A stretch of 64,000 bases of DNA from Hominiventricola aquisgranensis (GTDB lineage Bacteria; Bacillota; Clostridia; Lachnospirales; Lachnospiraceae), in assembly GCF_040096225.1 (NCBI RefSeq), contig NZ_JBBMFC010000003.1, positions 110,150 through 174,149 of the forward strand, in the 5' to 3' direction. Under the pieces are notes generated by a model. That model was not told where the DNA came from and did not search any database. It saw nothing but the letters and a program-made list of their open reading frames with translations. Made by a program: the position numbers and the translations under genes. Below are positions 7,877 through 15,522 of this stretch, piece by piece. Positions within the stretch are counted from its first letter, which is position 1; each line of letters opens with the position of its first letter.

Positions 7877-9517
7877 TTAGTTATCATCTTCATCTTCACG
7901 ACTGTTGCTGTAGACAGTTCTCTTTCTCGCCATCTCATCGCTTTCCAGATACTCATCATAAGTCGTGATCTTATCAATAATGGAACCATTTGGCAAGATC
8001 TCGATGATTCTGTTGGCAGTTGTCTGTACGATCTGGTGGTCACGTGAGGAGAACAGCAGTACACCTGGGAATTTGATCAGGCCATTGTTCAGTGCTGTGA
8101 TAGATTCCATATCCAGATGGTCAGTTGGCTCATCCAGAAGAAGTACATTTGCACCGGAGATCATCAGCTTGCTGAGCATGCAGCGGACTTTCTCACCACC
8201 GGACAGAACGCGGACTTTCTTTACACCGTCCTCGCCGGCGAACAGCATACGTCCCAGGAATCCGCGGACATAAGTCGCATCCTTGATCTCGGAATACTGA
8301 GTCAGCCAGTCAACGATGGTATCATCATTATCGAATTCCTTGGTATTGTCCTTCGGAAAATAGGACTGAGAAGTAGTAACACCCCATTTGTAAGTTCCTT
8401 CATCCGGTTCCAGCTCACCTGCAAGGATACGGAACAGCGTAGTCTTCGCAAATTCATTGCTACCTACAAATGCAACCTTGTCGTCATGGCCAAGGATAAA
8501 GGATACATTGTCCAGAACCTTTACACCATCGATGGTTTTGGTCAGTCCCTCTACGGACAGAACCTCGTTACCGATCTCGCGATTCGGCCGGAAGTCAATG
8601 TACGGATATTTACGACTGGACGGACGAATCTCATCCAGCTGAATTTTTTCCAGAGCTTTCTTTCTGGAAGTTGCCTGCTTGGATTTGGAAGCATTTGCAG
8701 AGAAACGGGAGATGAATTCCTGCAGCTCTTTGATCTTCTCTTCCTTTTTCTTGTTCGCTTCTTTCATCTGACGGATCAGCAGCTGACTGGACTCATACCA
8801 GAAATCGTAGTTTCCGGCATAGAGCTGGATCTTGCCATAGTCGATATCAGCAGTATGGGTACATACCTTGTTCAGGAAATAACGGTCATGGGATACAACG
8901 ATGACAGTATTTTCAAAGTTGATCAGAAATTCTTCCAGCCATGCGATGGCATCCAGATCCAGGTGGTTGGTCGGCTCGTCCAGAAGCAGAATATCCGGGT
9001 TTCCGAACAATGCCTGGGCAAGAAGCACTTTGACCTTCTGTGCACCGATCAGATCTTTCATCATGCTGTAATGAAGATCAGTCTCGATTCCCAGACCATT
9101 TAACAGGGTAGCGGCATCAGACTCGGCTTCCCATCCGTCCATATCTGCAAACTCAGCTTCCAGCTCACTGGCGCGGATTCCGTCCTCATCAGAGAAGTCC
9201 TCTTTGGCATAGATGGCATCTTTTTCTTTCATGATCTCATAGAGTCTTGCATTTCCCATGATAACGGTATCCATAACGGTATACTCATCATACTGGAAAT
9301 GATCCTGTTTCAGGAAGGAAAGACGCTGTCCCGGAGTGATCACCACGTCACCGCTGGTAGACTCCAGTTCTCCGGAGAGAATCTTCAGGAAGGTAGACTT
9401 GCCGGCACCATTGGCACCGATCAGACCGTAGCAGTTTCCTTCAGTAAATTTGATGTTTACATCTTCGAAAAGAGCTTTTTTGCCGATCCGAAGAGTAACG
9501 TTATTTGCACTAATCAT
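7877..9517 (-). CDS. ABC-F family ATPase, YkpA/YbiT type
   Basis: This is a soluble protein with two ATP-binding cassettes joined by a charged linker (EANKKKEEKIKEL region) and no membrane domain, the ABC-F layout. ABC-F proteins act on ribosomes, in translation rescue or antibiotic protection. Cassette 1 has Walker A GANGAGKST (34-42) and Walker B LLLDEPTNHLD, but its signature reads LIGAQ instead of LSGGQ. Cassette 2 has a degenerate Walker A (GSNEFAKTT), an intact LSGGE, and SRDHQ where the switch histidine is expected. The first two deviations recur in the YkpA/YbiT subgroup as I recall it. The SD is GAGGTG and the start ATG. Confidence 0.92.
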   Translation of the reverse strand: MISANNVTLRIGKKALFEDVNIKFTEGNCYGLIGANGAGKSTFLKILSGELESTSGDVVITPGQRLSFLKQDHFQYDEYTVMDTVIMGNARLYEIMKEKDAIYAKEDFSDEDGIRASELEAEFADMDGWEAESDAATLLNGLGIETDLHYSMMKDLIGAQKVKVLLAQALFGNPDILLLDEPTNHLDLDAIAWLEEFLINFENTVIVVSHDRYFLNKVCTHTADIDYGKIQLYAGNYDFWYESSQLLIRQMKEANKKKEEKIKELQEFISRFSANASKSKQATSRKKALEKIQLDEIRPSSRKYPYIDFRPNREIGNEVLSVEGLTKTIDGVKVLDNVSFILGHDDKVAFVGSNEFAKTTLFRILAGELEPDEGTYKWGVTTSQSYFPKDNTKEFDNDDTIVDWLTQYSEIKDATYVRGFLGRMLFAGEDGVKKVRVLSGGEKVRCMLSKLMISGANVLLLDEPTDHLDMESITALNNGLIKFPGVLLFSSRDHQIVQTTANRIIEILPNGSIIDKITTYDEYLESDEMARKRTVYSNSREDEDDN

Positions 9518-9566
9518 TGTAACACCTCAGTTTATCAGAATTTTTACATTAAAACGCACCATTCTT

Positions 9567-9594
9567 ATTATACATAAAAGTGTTGATTTTTCAA
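9567..9594 (-). promoter_or_regulatory. Promoter of the ABC-F gene
   Basis: On the minus strand TTGAAA and a consensus TATAAT are separated by 16 bp. It is divergent from the glgA promoter. Confidence 0.7.
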
Positions 9595-9641
9595 GGAAAA
9601 TCGCAAGTAAGTATAAAAACATATCTTTCCGAAAAATGTGC

Positions 9642-9670
9642 TTTAGAAATAATCTGATTTATGATATGAT
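9642..9670 (+). promoter_or_regulatory. Promoter of glgA
   Basis: TTTAGA and TATGAT are separated by 17 bp, 44 bp upstream of the glgA start codon. Confidence 0.6.
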
Positions 9671-9713
9671 ATTCCTATCAAATATCTCTTTATGGCGACA
9701 GGGGGACTCATTT

Positions 9714-11165
9714 ATGAGAAAAATATTGTTTGCAACATCGGAGTGTGTACCGTTCGTGAAAACAGGAGGACTGGCGGACGTATGCGGAGCTCTTCCGAAG
9801 GGATTCAATAAAGATGAGTGGGATGTCCGGGTAGTGCTTCCGAACTATACTTGTATTCCAGATCATTTCCGAAATAATTTCAAGTATATCACGCATTTTT
9901 ATATGGGAACCGGTTCTTATAATCCGGGTGCACATGTAGGTGTCATGACCTATGAGTATGAGGGCGTCACCTATTATTTTATTGACAATCTGGTCTATTT
10001 CGGGGGATCTAAACCGTATGGAGATTTCCGTACCGATATTGAGAAGTTTGCTTTCTTTGACAAGGCAGTGCTCTCTATCCTGCCAATCGTAGGCTTCCGC
10101 CCGGATCTGATCCACTGCCATGACTGGCAGACAGGGCTGATTCCGGTATATCTGAAGACGGAGTTCGCAGCAGGCGAATTTTATCGCGGTATCAAATCTG
10201 TTATGACGATTCATAACCTGAGATTCCAGGGAATCTGGGATATTGAGACGATGCAGGGACTGACAGGACTTCCGGATTATGTATTTACCCCGGACAAGCT
10301 GGAGTATAAGAGAGATGCCAACATGTTGAAGGGCGGTCTGGTATATGCAGATTATATTACGACTGTCAGCGAAACTTATGCACAGGAGATTCAGACACCG
10401 CAATATGGCGAAGGACTGGATGGACTTCTTTCTGCAAGACACATGGATCTGAGAGGAATCGTCAATGGTATCGATTACGATATCTGGAATCCGGAGACAG
10501 ATGGAAAGATCGACACCAATTACAGTATTAAGGATGTTCATAAAGGAAAAGCAGCTAATAAAAGGGCACTTCAGGAAGCTCTGGGTCTTACAGTAGATGA
10601 GAATAAGATGTTGATCGGTCTCATCTCCCGTCTGACGGATCAGAAAGGTCTGGATCTGATCGCAGAAGTGATGGAACAGATCGTGGATGATAATACACAG
10701 TTTGTTGTAATCGGAACCGGCGATGAGCGTTATGAGAATATGTTCCGTCACTATGCATGGAAATATCCGAACAAAGTATCTGCTAATATCTATTATGCGG
10801 ATGAGATGTCTCATAAGCTGTATGCAGCAGCAGATGCATTCCTGATGCCGTCTGCATTTGAACCATGTGGACTGACACAGTTGATTTCTTTCCGCTATGG
10901 CACCGTGCCAATTGTCAGAGAGACTGGCGGACTGAAAGATACAGTTGAACCCTACAATGAGTATGAAGGTCGTGGAGATGGATTCTCTTTCACCAACTAC
11001 AATCCGTGGGATATGATGGAAGTTATCAACTATGCGAAATATACCTACTTTGTCCATAGAAAAGAGTGGGACGAGATGGTGGCCCGCGGCATGCAGAAGG
11101 ACTTCTCCTGGGATGCTTCCAGATACAAATATGAAGGAATCTATTCCTGGCTGATTGGCTGGTAG
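9714..11165 (+). CDS. glgA: Glycogen synthase (ADP-glucose, GT5 family)
   Basis: The enzyme transfers glucose from ADP-glucose to the growing alpha-1,4-glucan. The GT-B fold has the ADP-glucose loop KTGGLADV (residues 16-23) near the N-terminus and the C-terminal EPCGLTQ motif. The ATG at 9714 is chosen because AGGGGG lies 8 nt upstream and the protein then begins MRKILFATSE as GlgA does. The upstream in-frame extension contains the promoter. The length of 483 residues is normal. No other glg gene is adjacent, so it is a solitary storage-polysaccharide gene here. Confidence 0.96.
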   Translation: MRKILFATSECVPFVKTGGLADVCGALPKGFNKDEWDVRVVLPNYTCIPDHFRNNFKYITHFYMGTGSYNPGAHVGVMTYEYEGVTYYFIDNLVYFGGSKPYGDFRTDIEKFAFFDKAVLSILPIVGFRPDLIHCHDWQTGLIPVYLKTEFAAGEFYRGIKSVMTIHNLRFQGIWDIETMQGLTGLPDYVFTPDKLEYKRDANMLKGGLVYADYITTVSETYAQEIQTPQYGEGLDGLLSARHMDLRGIVNGIDYDIWNPETDGKIDTNYSIKDVHKGKAANKRALQEALGLTVDENKMLIGLISRLTDQKGLDLIAEVMEQIVDDNTQFVVIGTGDERYENMFRHYAWKYPNKVSANIYYADEMSHKLYAAADAFLMPSAFEPCGLTQLISFRYGTVPIVRETGGLKDTVEPYNEYEGRGDGFSFTNYNPWDMMEVINYAKYTYFVHRKEWDEMVARGMQKDFSWDASRYKYEGIYSWLIGW

Positions 11166-11213
11166 ATACTGGAATAAATGCAAGAATGGTCGACAACCGG
11201 TCGACAAAACAGG

Positions 11214-11244
11214 AAAAACCGCCCGTTTTCGGGCGGTTTTCTTT
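11214..11244 (+). terminator. Terminator of glgA
   Basis: A GC-rich stem (ACCGCCCG / CGGGCGGT) with a TTTT loop is followed by a T-rich tail. Confidence 0.9.
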
Positions 11245-11256
11245 CTGGCGTAAAAT

Positions 11257-11285
11257 AAAAAAACCTTGAAAAATCAAGGTTTTTA
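11257..11285 (-). terminator. Terminator of the tRNA-Thr gene (may work in both directions)
   Basis: The stem AACCTTGA / TCAAGGTT has an AAAA loop with A and T tracts on both sides. On the minus strand it lies directly after the tRNA 3' end. Confidence 0.8.
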
Positions 11286-11290
11286 CGTGA

Positions 11291-11363
11291 AGCTCCCGAC
11301 CGGATTCGAACCGGTGACCTACGCATTACGAGTGCGTCGCTCTACCTACTGAGCCACGGAAGC
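11291..11363 (-). tRNA. tRNA-Thr (anticodon CGT)
   Basis: The minus strand folds into a complete 73-nt cloverleaf: acceptor GCTTCCG with CGGGAGC plus a T discriminator, D-arm TGGCTCAGTAGGTAGAGC, anticodon stem ACGCA/TGCGT with loop CTCGTAA, and T-arm with GGTTCGAATCC. Anticodon CGT reads ACG. The CCA end is not encoded. Confidence 0.96.
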
Positions 11364-11452
11364 TTGTTGCATAACAACAAATAATATTATATCGGATAAA
11401 TAGAAGATTGTAAAGTCTTTTTTCGAAAAACTCTAGGAAAACCTTTCCTACA

Positions 11453-11470
11453 ATGTGTACAATCACACAT
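11453..11470 (+). promoter_or_regulatory. CRP/FNR-type inverted repeat upstream of the formate/nitrite channel gene
   Basis: ATGTGTACAATCACACAT has perfect 6-bp half-sites separated by 6 bp, the geometry of CRP/FNR-family operators. It overlaps the poor -35 region (ACACAT), with its centre about 39-41 bp before the predicted start, as in class II activation. Confidence 0.5.
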
Positions 11471-11481
11471 GAGAAAAAGTA

Positions 11482-11497
11482 TGTTATTATAATAACA
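11482..11497 (+). promoter_or_regulatory. Rex-like palindrome overlapping the -10 element
   Basis: TGTTATTATAATAACA is a perfect 16-bp palindrome that contains the -10 hexamer TATAAT (11488-11493). It resembles the clostridial Rex operator TTGTTAA-N4-TTAACAA. Rex represses fermentation genes when NADH is low, so binding here would block the polymerase. Confidence 0.5.
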
Positions 11498-11595
11498 ATC
11501 TTTGACCCGGGTCGTTAATATGGGGGCGATCCATAAAGATTCTGAGTATCTGGCAGAATGATAAAGGGTAACAAGAGCAGAATGGAGAGATGAAG

Positions 11596-12363
11596 ATGTT
11601 CAAAGACGAGTATCAGAGCGTATGCAACGCGGCAAAAGGAAAACTTGGATTACTGGAGAAGAGTCCACTGGGATATTTTGTATCATCCATAGTGGCAGGC
11701 ATGTTTATTGCACTGGGAGGATTTGTGACATTTACTCTTGGGGCACATCTGACTGCGGCAGGTTGTACGATCACAAAGCCGATCATGGCTTTCGCATTTG
11801 CCTCGGCACTGAGTCTGGTGGTCATGGCAGGAGCAGAACTCTTTACTGGAAATAACTTTGTGATGGCAGCCGGTTCCTTTATGGGGCAGGTGTCTTGGGC
11901 AAATACTGTGAAAGTATGGGTAGTCTGCTATCTTGGTAATCTGGTGGGAGCACTTTTAGGGGCAGTCATGTTCGTGGCAGCAGGTGTTCCGACTGGGACT
12001 GTCGGTGAATTTTTTGCAAATACAGCGGCAACCAAGATGGGTGGAGCAGCCGGCCAGCTGTTTGTGAAAGGTATCATGTGCAACCTGATGGTCTGCCTGG
12101 CAGTATGGTGCTGTACGAAGATGAAGACAGAATCTGGAAAACTGATCATGATCTTCTGGTGTATCTTTATTTTCATGGTGTGCGGATTCGAGCATAGTAT
12201 TGCAAACATGAGTGTGATGGCAATCGGACTGATGAGTCCTAATGGTGTGGCAGGACTTACCGTTGCAGGATATTTTCACAATCTTCTGTGGGTAACACTT
12301 GGAAATATTATTGGTGGCAGCATCTTTGTTGCGCTGCCGTATTATCTGATCCAAAAGAAATAA
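11596..12363 (+). CDS. focA: Formate/nitrite transporter (FNT family) channel
   Basis: This is an integral membrane protein of the pentameric FNT family, which moves formate, nitrite or hydrosulfide across the membrane. Six hydrophobic helices are visible, with the FNT pore signature region around AGAELFTGNNFVM and the late GFEHSIANM motif. I place the start at the second ATG (11596) because GGAG then has 8 nt of spacing; the first ATG touches it. The 85-95 nt leader may fold. The substrate cannot be fixed from sequence, but formate fits a fermenting anaerobe. No pyruvate formate-lyase gene is adjacent. Confidence 0.9.
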   Translation: MFKDEYQSVCNAAKGKLGLLEKSPLGYFVSSIVAGMFIALGGFVTFTLGAHLTAAGCTITKPIMAFAFASALSLVVMAGAELFTGNNFVMAAGSFMGQVSWANTVKVWVVCYLGNLVGALLGAVMFVAAGVPTGTVGEFFANTAATKMGGAAGQLFVKGIMCNLMVCLAVWCCTKMKTESGKLIMIFWCIFIFMVCGFEHSIANMSVMAIGLMSPNGVAGLTVAGYFHNLLWVTLGNIIGGSIFVALPYYLIQKK

Positions 12364-12399
12364 AAGGACAGCTACCTTATATTTGGATCCCATATAAAT

Positions 12400-12437
12400 C
12401 CGGGGCATCGGCAATTTTGTCGGTGCCCCGGTTGTTG
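12400..12437 (+). terminator. Terminator of the FNT channel gene
   Basis: A stem of about 11 bp (CCGGGGCATCG / CGGTGCCCCGG) is followed by a short T-rich run broken by G residues. Confidence 0.75.
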
Positions 12438-12487
12438 TATGTATATAGATATGTTAAAATATATTTCATATGTTTTTGAAAAAGGTA

Positions 12488-12516
12488 TTGCATTTTTATC
12501 AAAAATCCTGTAATAT
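12488..12516 (+). promoter_or_regulatory. Promoter of asd
   Basis: TTGCAT and TAATAT are separated by 17 bp. The leader shows no lysine riboswitch. Confidence 0.65.
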
Positions 12517-12588
12517 TTCAGAGGACATACAAATGTACGCTACATACGGACATGTGCAGCGGGCATAAAACAGAGGAGAATGAAAGAG

Positions 12589-13674
12589 ATGAGCGAGAAG
12601 TTAAGAGTAGGTATCCTTGGCGGTACCGGTATGGTAGGACAGAGATTTATTTCATTGCTTGAGAATCACCCGTGGTTTGAGGTAGTGACCATTGCAGCCA
12701 GTGCACGTTCCGCAGGAAAGACTTATGAGGAAGCTGTCGGAGGACGCTGGAAGATGGATACTCCGATGCCGGAAGCGGTAAAGAAGATCATTGTTATGAA
12801 TGTCAATGAAGTAGAAAAAGTAGCTGCAAGCGTTGATTTTGTATTCAGTGCAGTGGATATGTCCAAGGATGAGATCAAAGCAATCGAGGAGGCTTATGCA
12901 AAGACTGAGACACCGGTTGTTTCCAATAACAGTGCACATCGCTGGACCCCGGATGTGCCGATGGTAGTGCCGGAGATCAATCCAGAGCACTTCGAAGTCA
13001 TCGAACATCAGAAAAAACGTCTGGGAACCACCAGAGGATTTATCGCAGTAAAACCGAACTGCTCTATCCAGAGTTATGCACCGGTCCTGACTGCATGGAA
13101 AGAGTTCGAACCGTATGAGGTCGTAGCTACTACTTACCAGGCAATCTCCGGAGCAGGAAAGACTTTCAAAGACTGGCCGGAAATGGTTGGAAATATTATC
13201 CCGTATATCGGTGGTGAGGAAGAAAAATCCGAGCAGGAACCGCTTCGTATCTGGGGACACATTGAGGATGGTGTGATCGTAAAAGCAGAAGAACCGAAGA
13301 TCACCTGTCAGTGTATCCGTGTTCCGGTTCTGAATGGACATACCGCAGCTGTATTTGTAAAATTCCGCAAGAAACCGACCAAGGAACAGCTTATCGATCG
13401 CCTGGTGAACTTCAAAGGATTCCCGCAGGAAGCAGGACTTCCAAGTGCACCAAAGCAGTTCATCCGCTATATGGAAGAAGATAATCGTCCGCAGGTACAG
13501 CTGGATGTAAACTATGAGAACGGAATGGGCATTTCTGTAGGACGTATCCGTGAAGACAGTATCTATGACTGGAAATTTGTAGGACTTTCCCATAATACCG
13601 TCCGTGGTGCAGCAGGAGGAGCTGTGCTCTGCGCAGAGACTTTGAAAGCAAAAGGATATATCGCTAAGAAATAA
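12589..13674 (+). CDS. asd: Aspartate-semialdehyde dehydrogenase
   Basis: The enzyme reduces aspartyl-phosphate to aspartate semialdehyde, the branch point to lysine/diaminopimelate, threonine and methionine. An N-terminal Rossmann motif GILGGTGMVGQR and the catalytic cysteine in VKPNCSIQS are present. The sequence type and the 361-residue length match the archaeal/fungal-like branch of the family. The start is the second ATG: the SD GAGGAG is one base from the first ATG (12580) but 10 nt from this one. It is flanked by its own promoter and terminator, so it is monocistronic. Confidence 0.95.
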   Translation: MSEKLRVGILGGTGMVGQRFISLLENHPWFEVVTIAASARSAGKTYEEAVGGRWKMDTPMPEAVKKIIVMNVNEVEKVAASVDFVFSAVDMSKDEIKAIEEAYAKTETPVVSNNSAHRWTPDVPMVVPEINPEHFEVIEHQKKRLGTTRGFIAVKPNCSIQSYAPVLTAWKEFEPYEVVATTYQAISGAGKTFKDWPEMVGNIIPYIGGEEEKSEQEPLRIWGHIEDGVIVKAEEPKITCQCIRVPVLNGHTAAVFVKFRKKPTKEQLIDRLVNFKGFPQEAGLPSAPKQFIRYMEEDNRPQVQLDVNYENGMGISVGRIREDSIYDWKFVGLSHNTVRGAAGGAVLCAETLKAKGYIAKK

Positions 13675-13730
13675 GCATCAGATATAAAGCTGATACTGCA
13701 CAAACACATCGCAAATACACAAAAGGCAGC

Positions 13731-13762
13731 AGACCCCGGGAGAAAGTATCCCGGGGTCTTTG
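13731..13762 (+). terminator. Terminator of asd
   Basis: A perfect 11-bp stem AGACCCCGGGA / TCCCGGGGTCT is followed by TTTG. Confidence 0.88.
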
Positions 13763-13804
13763 TAATTTCAACAGAATAACCATGGTGATCCAGGGAACTT
13801 TTAC

Positions 13805-13833
13805 TTGACAATCGTCTGGAAATAGGATAGGAT
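13805..13833 (+). promoter_or_regulatory. Promoter of recA
   Basis: A consensus TTGACA is followed after 17 bp by TAGGAT. Confidence 0.7.
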
Positions 13834-13847
13834 GAATGCATGGAAAT

Positions 13848-13861
13848 CGAACAAAAGTTCG
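13848..13861 (+). promoter_or_regulatory. LexA (SOS) box of recA
   Basis: CGAACAAAAGTTCG is a perfect match to the Gram-positive LexA/DinR operator CGAAC-N4-GTTCG. It lies just after the predicted transcription start, where bound LexA would block elongation. Confidence 0.9.
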
Positions 13862-13895
13862 TATCGTGAAACAGATCATTTGAAGGAGATTATTC

Positions 13896-14987
13896 ATGGC
13901 AAAGGAAGATAATAAAAAGGATGATGTAAAAAAGGATGACCGTCTGAAAGCGCTGGATGCGGCTTTAAGCCAGATCGAGAAGCAGTATGGGAAAGGTTCT
14001 GTGATGAAGCTGGGAGATACTTCCCATATGCAGGTGGAGACCGTTCCGACTGGTTCTTTAAGCCTTGATATTGCACTGGGAGCAGGAGGTGTTCCGAAGG
14101 GAAGAATTGTTGAGATCTATGGACCGGAATCCAGTGGTAAGACCACGGTTGCTCTTCATATGGTAGCTGAGGTACAAAAGCGTGGAGGCATTGCGGGATT
14201 TATTGATGCAGAGCATGCGCTTGATCCGGTCTATGCAAGAAATATTGGTGTGGATATTGATAATCTCTACATTTCCCAGCCGGACAATGGGGAACAGGCA
14301 CTGGAGATCACTGAGACCATGGTGCGTTCTGGAGCAGTGGATATTGTGATCGTGGACTCTGTGGCAGCGCTGGTTCCAAAGGCAGAGATCGAAGGCGATA
14401 TGGGTGATTCTCATGTGGGACTGCAGGCGAGACTTATGTCTCAGGCACTGAGAAAGCTCACATCTGTTGTCAGCAAGACTAACTGTATCGTGATCTTTAT
14501 CAATCAGCTTCGTGAGAAGATCGGTGTGATGTTCGGAAATCCGGAGACCACAACTGGTGGACGTGCATTGAAATTCTATGCATCTGTACGTCTGGATGTA
14601 CGTCGTACGGAAGCTCTCAAGCAGGGCGGAGAAGTGATCGGTAACCATACGAAAGTAAAAGTTGTAAAGAATAAGATCGCACCTCCATTTAAAGAGGCTG
14701 AATTTGATATCATGTTCGGGCAGGGAATCTCCACGATTGGAGACATTCTGGATCTGGCTGCTAACTGTGGCATTGTGAACAAGAGCGGTGCATGGTATGC
14801 CTATAATGATGCTAAGATCGGTCAGGGCCGTGAGAACGCAAAACAGTATCTGAAGGAGAATCATCAGATCTGTGATGAAATTGAGAGGAAAGTAAGAGCA
14901 TATTATGGATTACCGGTGCCGGAAGAAGATAAAGCGAAGTCCGCAGGAGCTGATGCCGGAAGAACAGCTGAGACAGGCGAAGCTTAA
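13896..14987 (+). CDS. recA: Recombinase RecA
   Basis: RecA forms ATP-dependent filaments on single-stranded DNA, drives strand exchange and triggers LexA self-cleavage. Walker A GPESSGKTT is at residues 76-84, and the conserved GGRALKFYASVRLD segment is intact. The 363-residue length is normal, with an acidic, Ala-rich tail. The SD is AAGGAG. The gene is under the LexA box upstream and overlaps recX, its own inhibitor, by 35 bp. Confidence 0.98.
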   Translation: MAKEDNKKDDVKKDDRLKALDAALSQIEKQYGKGSVMKLGDTSHMQVETVPTGSLSLDIALGAGGVPKGRIVEIYGPESSGKTTVALHMVAEVQKRGGIAGFIDAEHALDPVYARNIGVDIDNLYISQPDNGEQALEITETMVRSGAVDIVIVDSVAALVPKAEIEGDMGDSHVGLQARLMSQALRKLTSVVSKTNCIVIFINQLREKIGVMFGNPETTTGGRALKFYASVRLDVRRTEALKQGGEVIGNHTKVKVVKNKIAPPFKEAEFDIMFGQGISTIGDILDLAANCGIVNKSGAWYAYNDAKIGQGRENAKQYLKENHQICDEIERKVRAYYGLPVPEEDKAKSAGADAGRTAETGEA

Positions 14988-15408
14988 AGCTTTACGGCTT
15001 CTGGAACGGATGGACCGGACAGAGGCACAGCTCAGAGAAAAGCTTTTGCAGGCGGAATTTGACTCTGAAATGGTGGAGAAGGCCATTGCCTATGTAAAAA
15101 GTTTTGGTTATATCAATGATGAACGTTATGTGCGTAACTACATAGAGTGCCGGTGCCAGAGCAAGAGCAGAAGACAGCTGGAACAGGAACTGCAGTTCCG
15201 TAAAGGAGTATCCCCAGAACTGATCCAGCAGGTGTACGAAGAACTGGAACCGGTGGATCAGTGTGAGCTGATCCGAAAGCATCTGGAAAAAAAGCATTAT
15301 CGGAATGCAGAGGCAGATGACCGTCAGAAGCGGAGTGTGATAGCATCTCTTGCCAGAAAAGGATTTTGCATGAGTGATATCATATCTGTCATGAAAGAAA
15401 CTGACTGA
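14953..15408 (+). CDS. recX: RecA regulator RecX
   Basis: A small helical protein (151 residues) that binds inside the RecA groove and limits filament growth. The RecX pattern is visible: RLLERMDRTEAQLREKL, then a YVKSFGYINDERYV segment, then a Cys/Arg-rich helix and a third repeat. I chose ATG 14953, inside recA, with AGGAG 3 nt upstream. That spacing is short, so coupling to recA translation is likely. An upstream in-frame ATG at 14905 has no SD. Confidence 0.9.
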   Translation: MPEEQLRQAKLKALRLLERMDRTEAQLREKLLQAEFDSEMVEKAIAYVKSFGYINDERYVRNYIECRCQSKSRRQLEQELQFRKGVSPELIQQVYEELEPVDQCELIRKHLEKKHYRNAEADDRQKRSVIASLARKGFCMSDIISVMKETD

Positions 15409-15442
15409 TTGCACAAAATATACAAAAGCGGACAGACAACAC

Positions 15443-15471
15443 TTGACATAATTGTAAAAACAGATTAAACT
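15443..15471 (+). promoter_or_regulatory. Promoter of rny, flanked by inverted repeats
   Basis: TTGACA and TAAACT are separated by 17 bp. A perfect 9-bp inverted repeat (ACAACACTT at 15436-15444, AAGTGTTGT at 15474-15482) brackets the promoter. Confidence 0.65.
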
Positions 15472-15522
15472 TTAAGTGTTGTGTATGTACAATGAAAATT
15501 GAATAAGGAGGTGCTCCTGTAT

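Noticed and set aside
7643..8047. Similar short peptides on both strands around 7.7 kb
   Set aside because: The similarity is caused by the palindrome; no SD or family match, so not annotated as genes.
8117..9103. 328-codon plus-strand frame inside the ABC-F gene
   Set aside because: The minus-strand ABC-F protein is complete with both cassettes; this frame has no motif or SD.
7877..9517. Degenerate ABC-F motifs as a sign of a pseudogene
   Set aside because: The frame is intact and most of the same deviations are, as I recall, normal for the YkpA/YbiT subgroup.
9450..9713. 88-residue N-terminal extension of GlgA
   Set aside because: It would cover the divergent promoters and part of the ABC-F gene; the ATG at 9714 has a good SD and the usual GlgA start.
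9708..11207. Long minus-strand open frame (499 codons) opposite glgA
   Set aside because: It mirrors the codon structure of glgA, has a Cys/His/Ile-rich composition unlike real proteins, and no SD; a shadow frame.
12523..12588. Lysine riboswitch before asd
   Set aside because: The leader is only about 65 nt and lacks the required multi-helix core.
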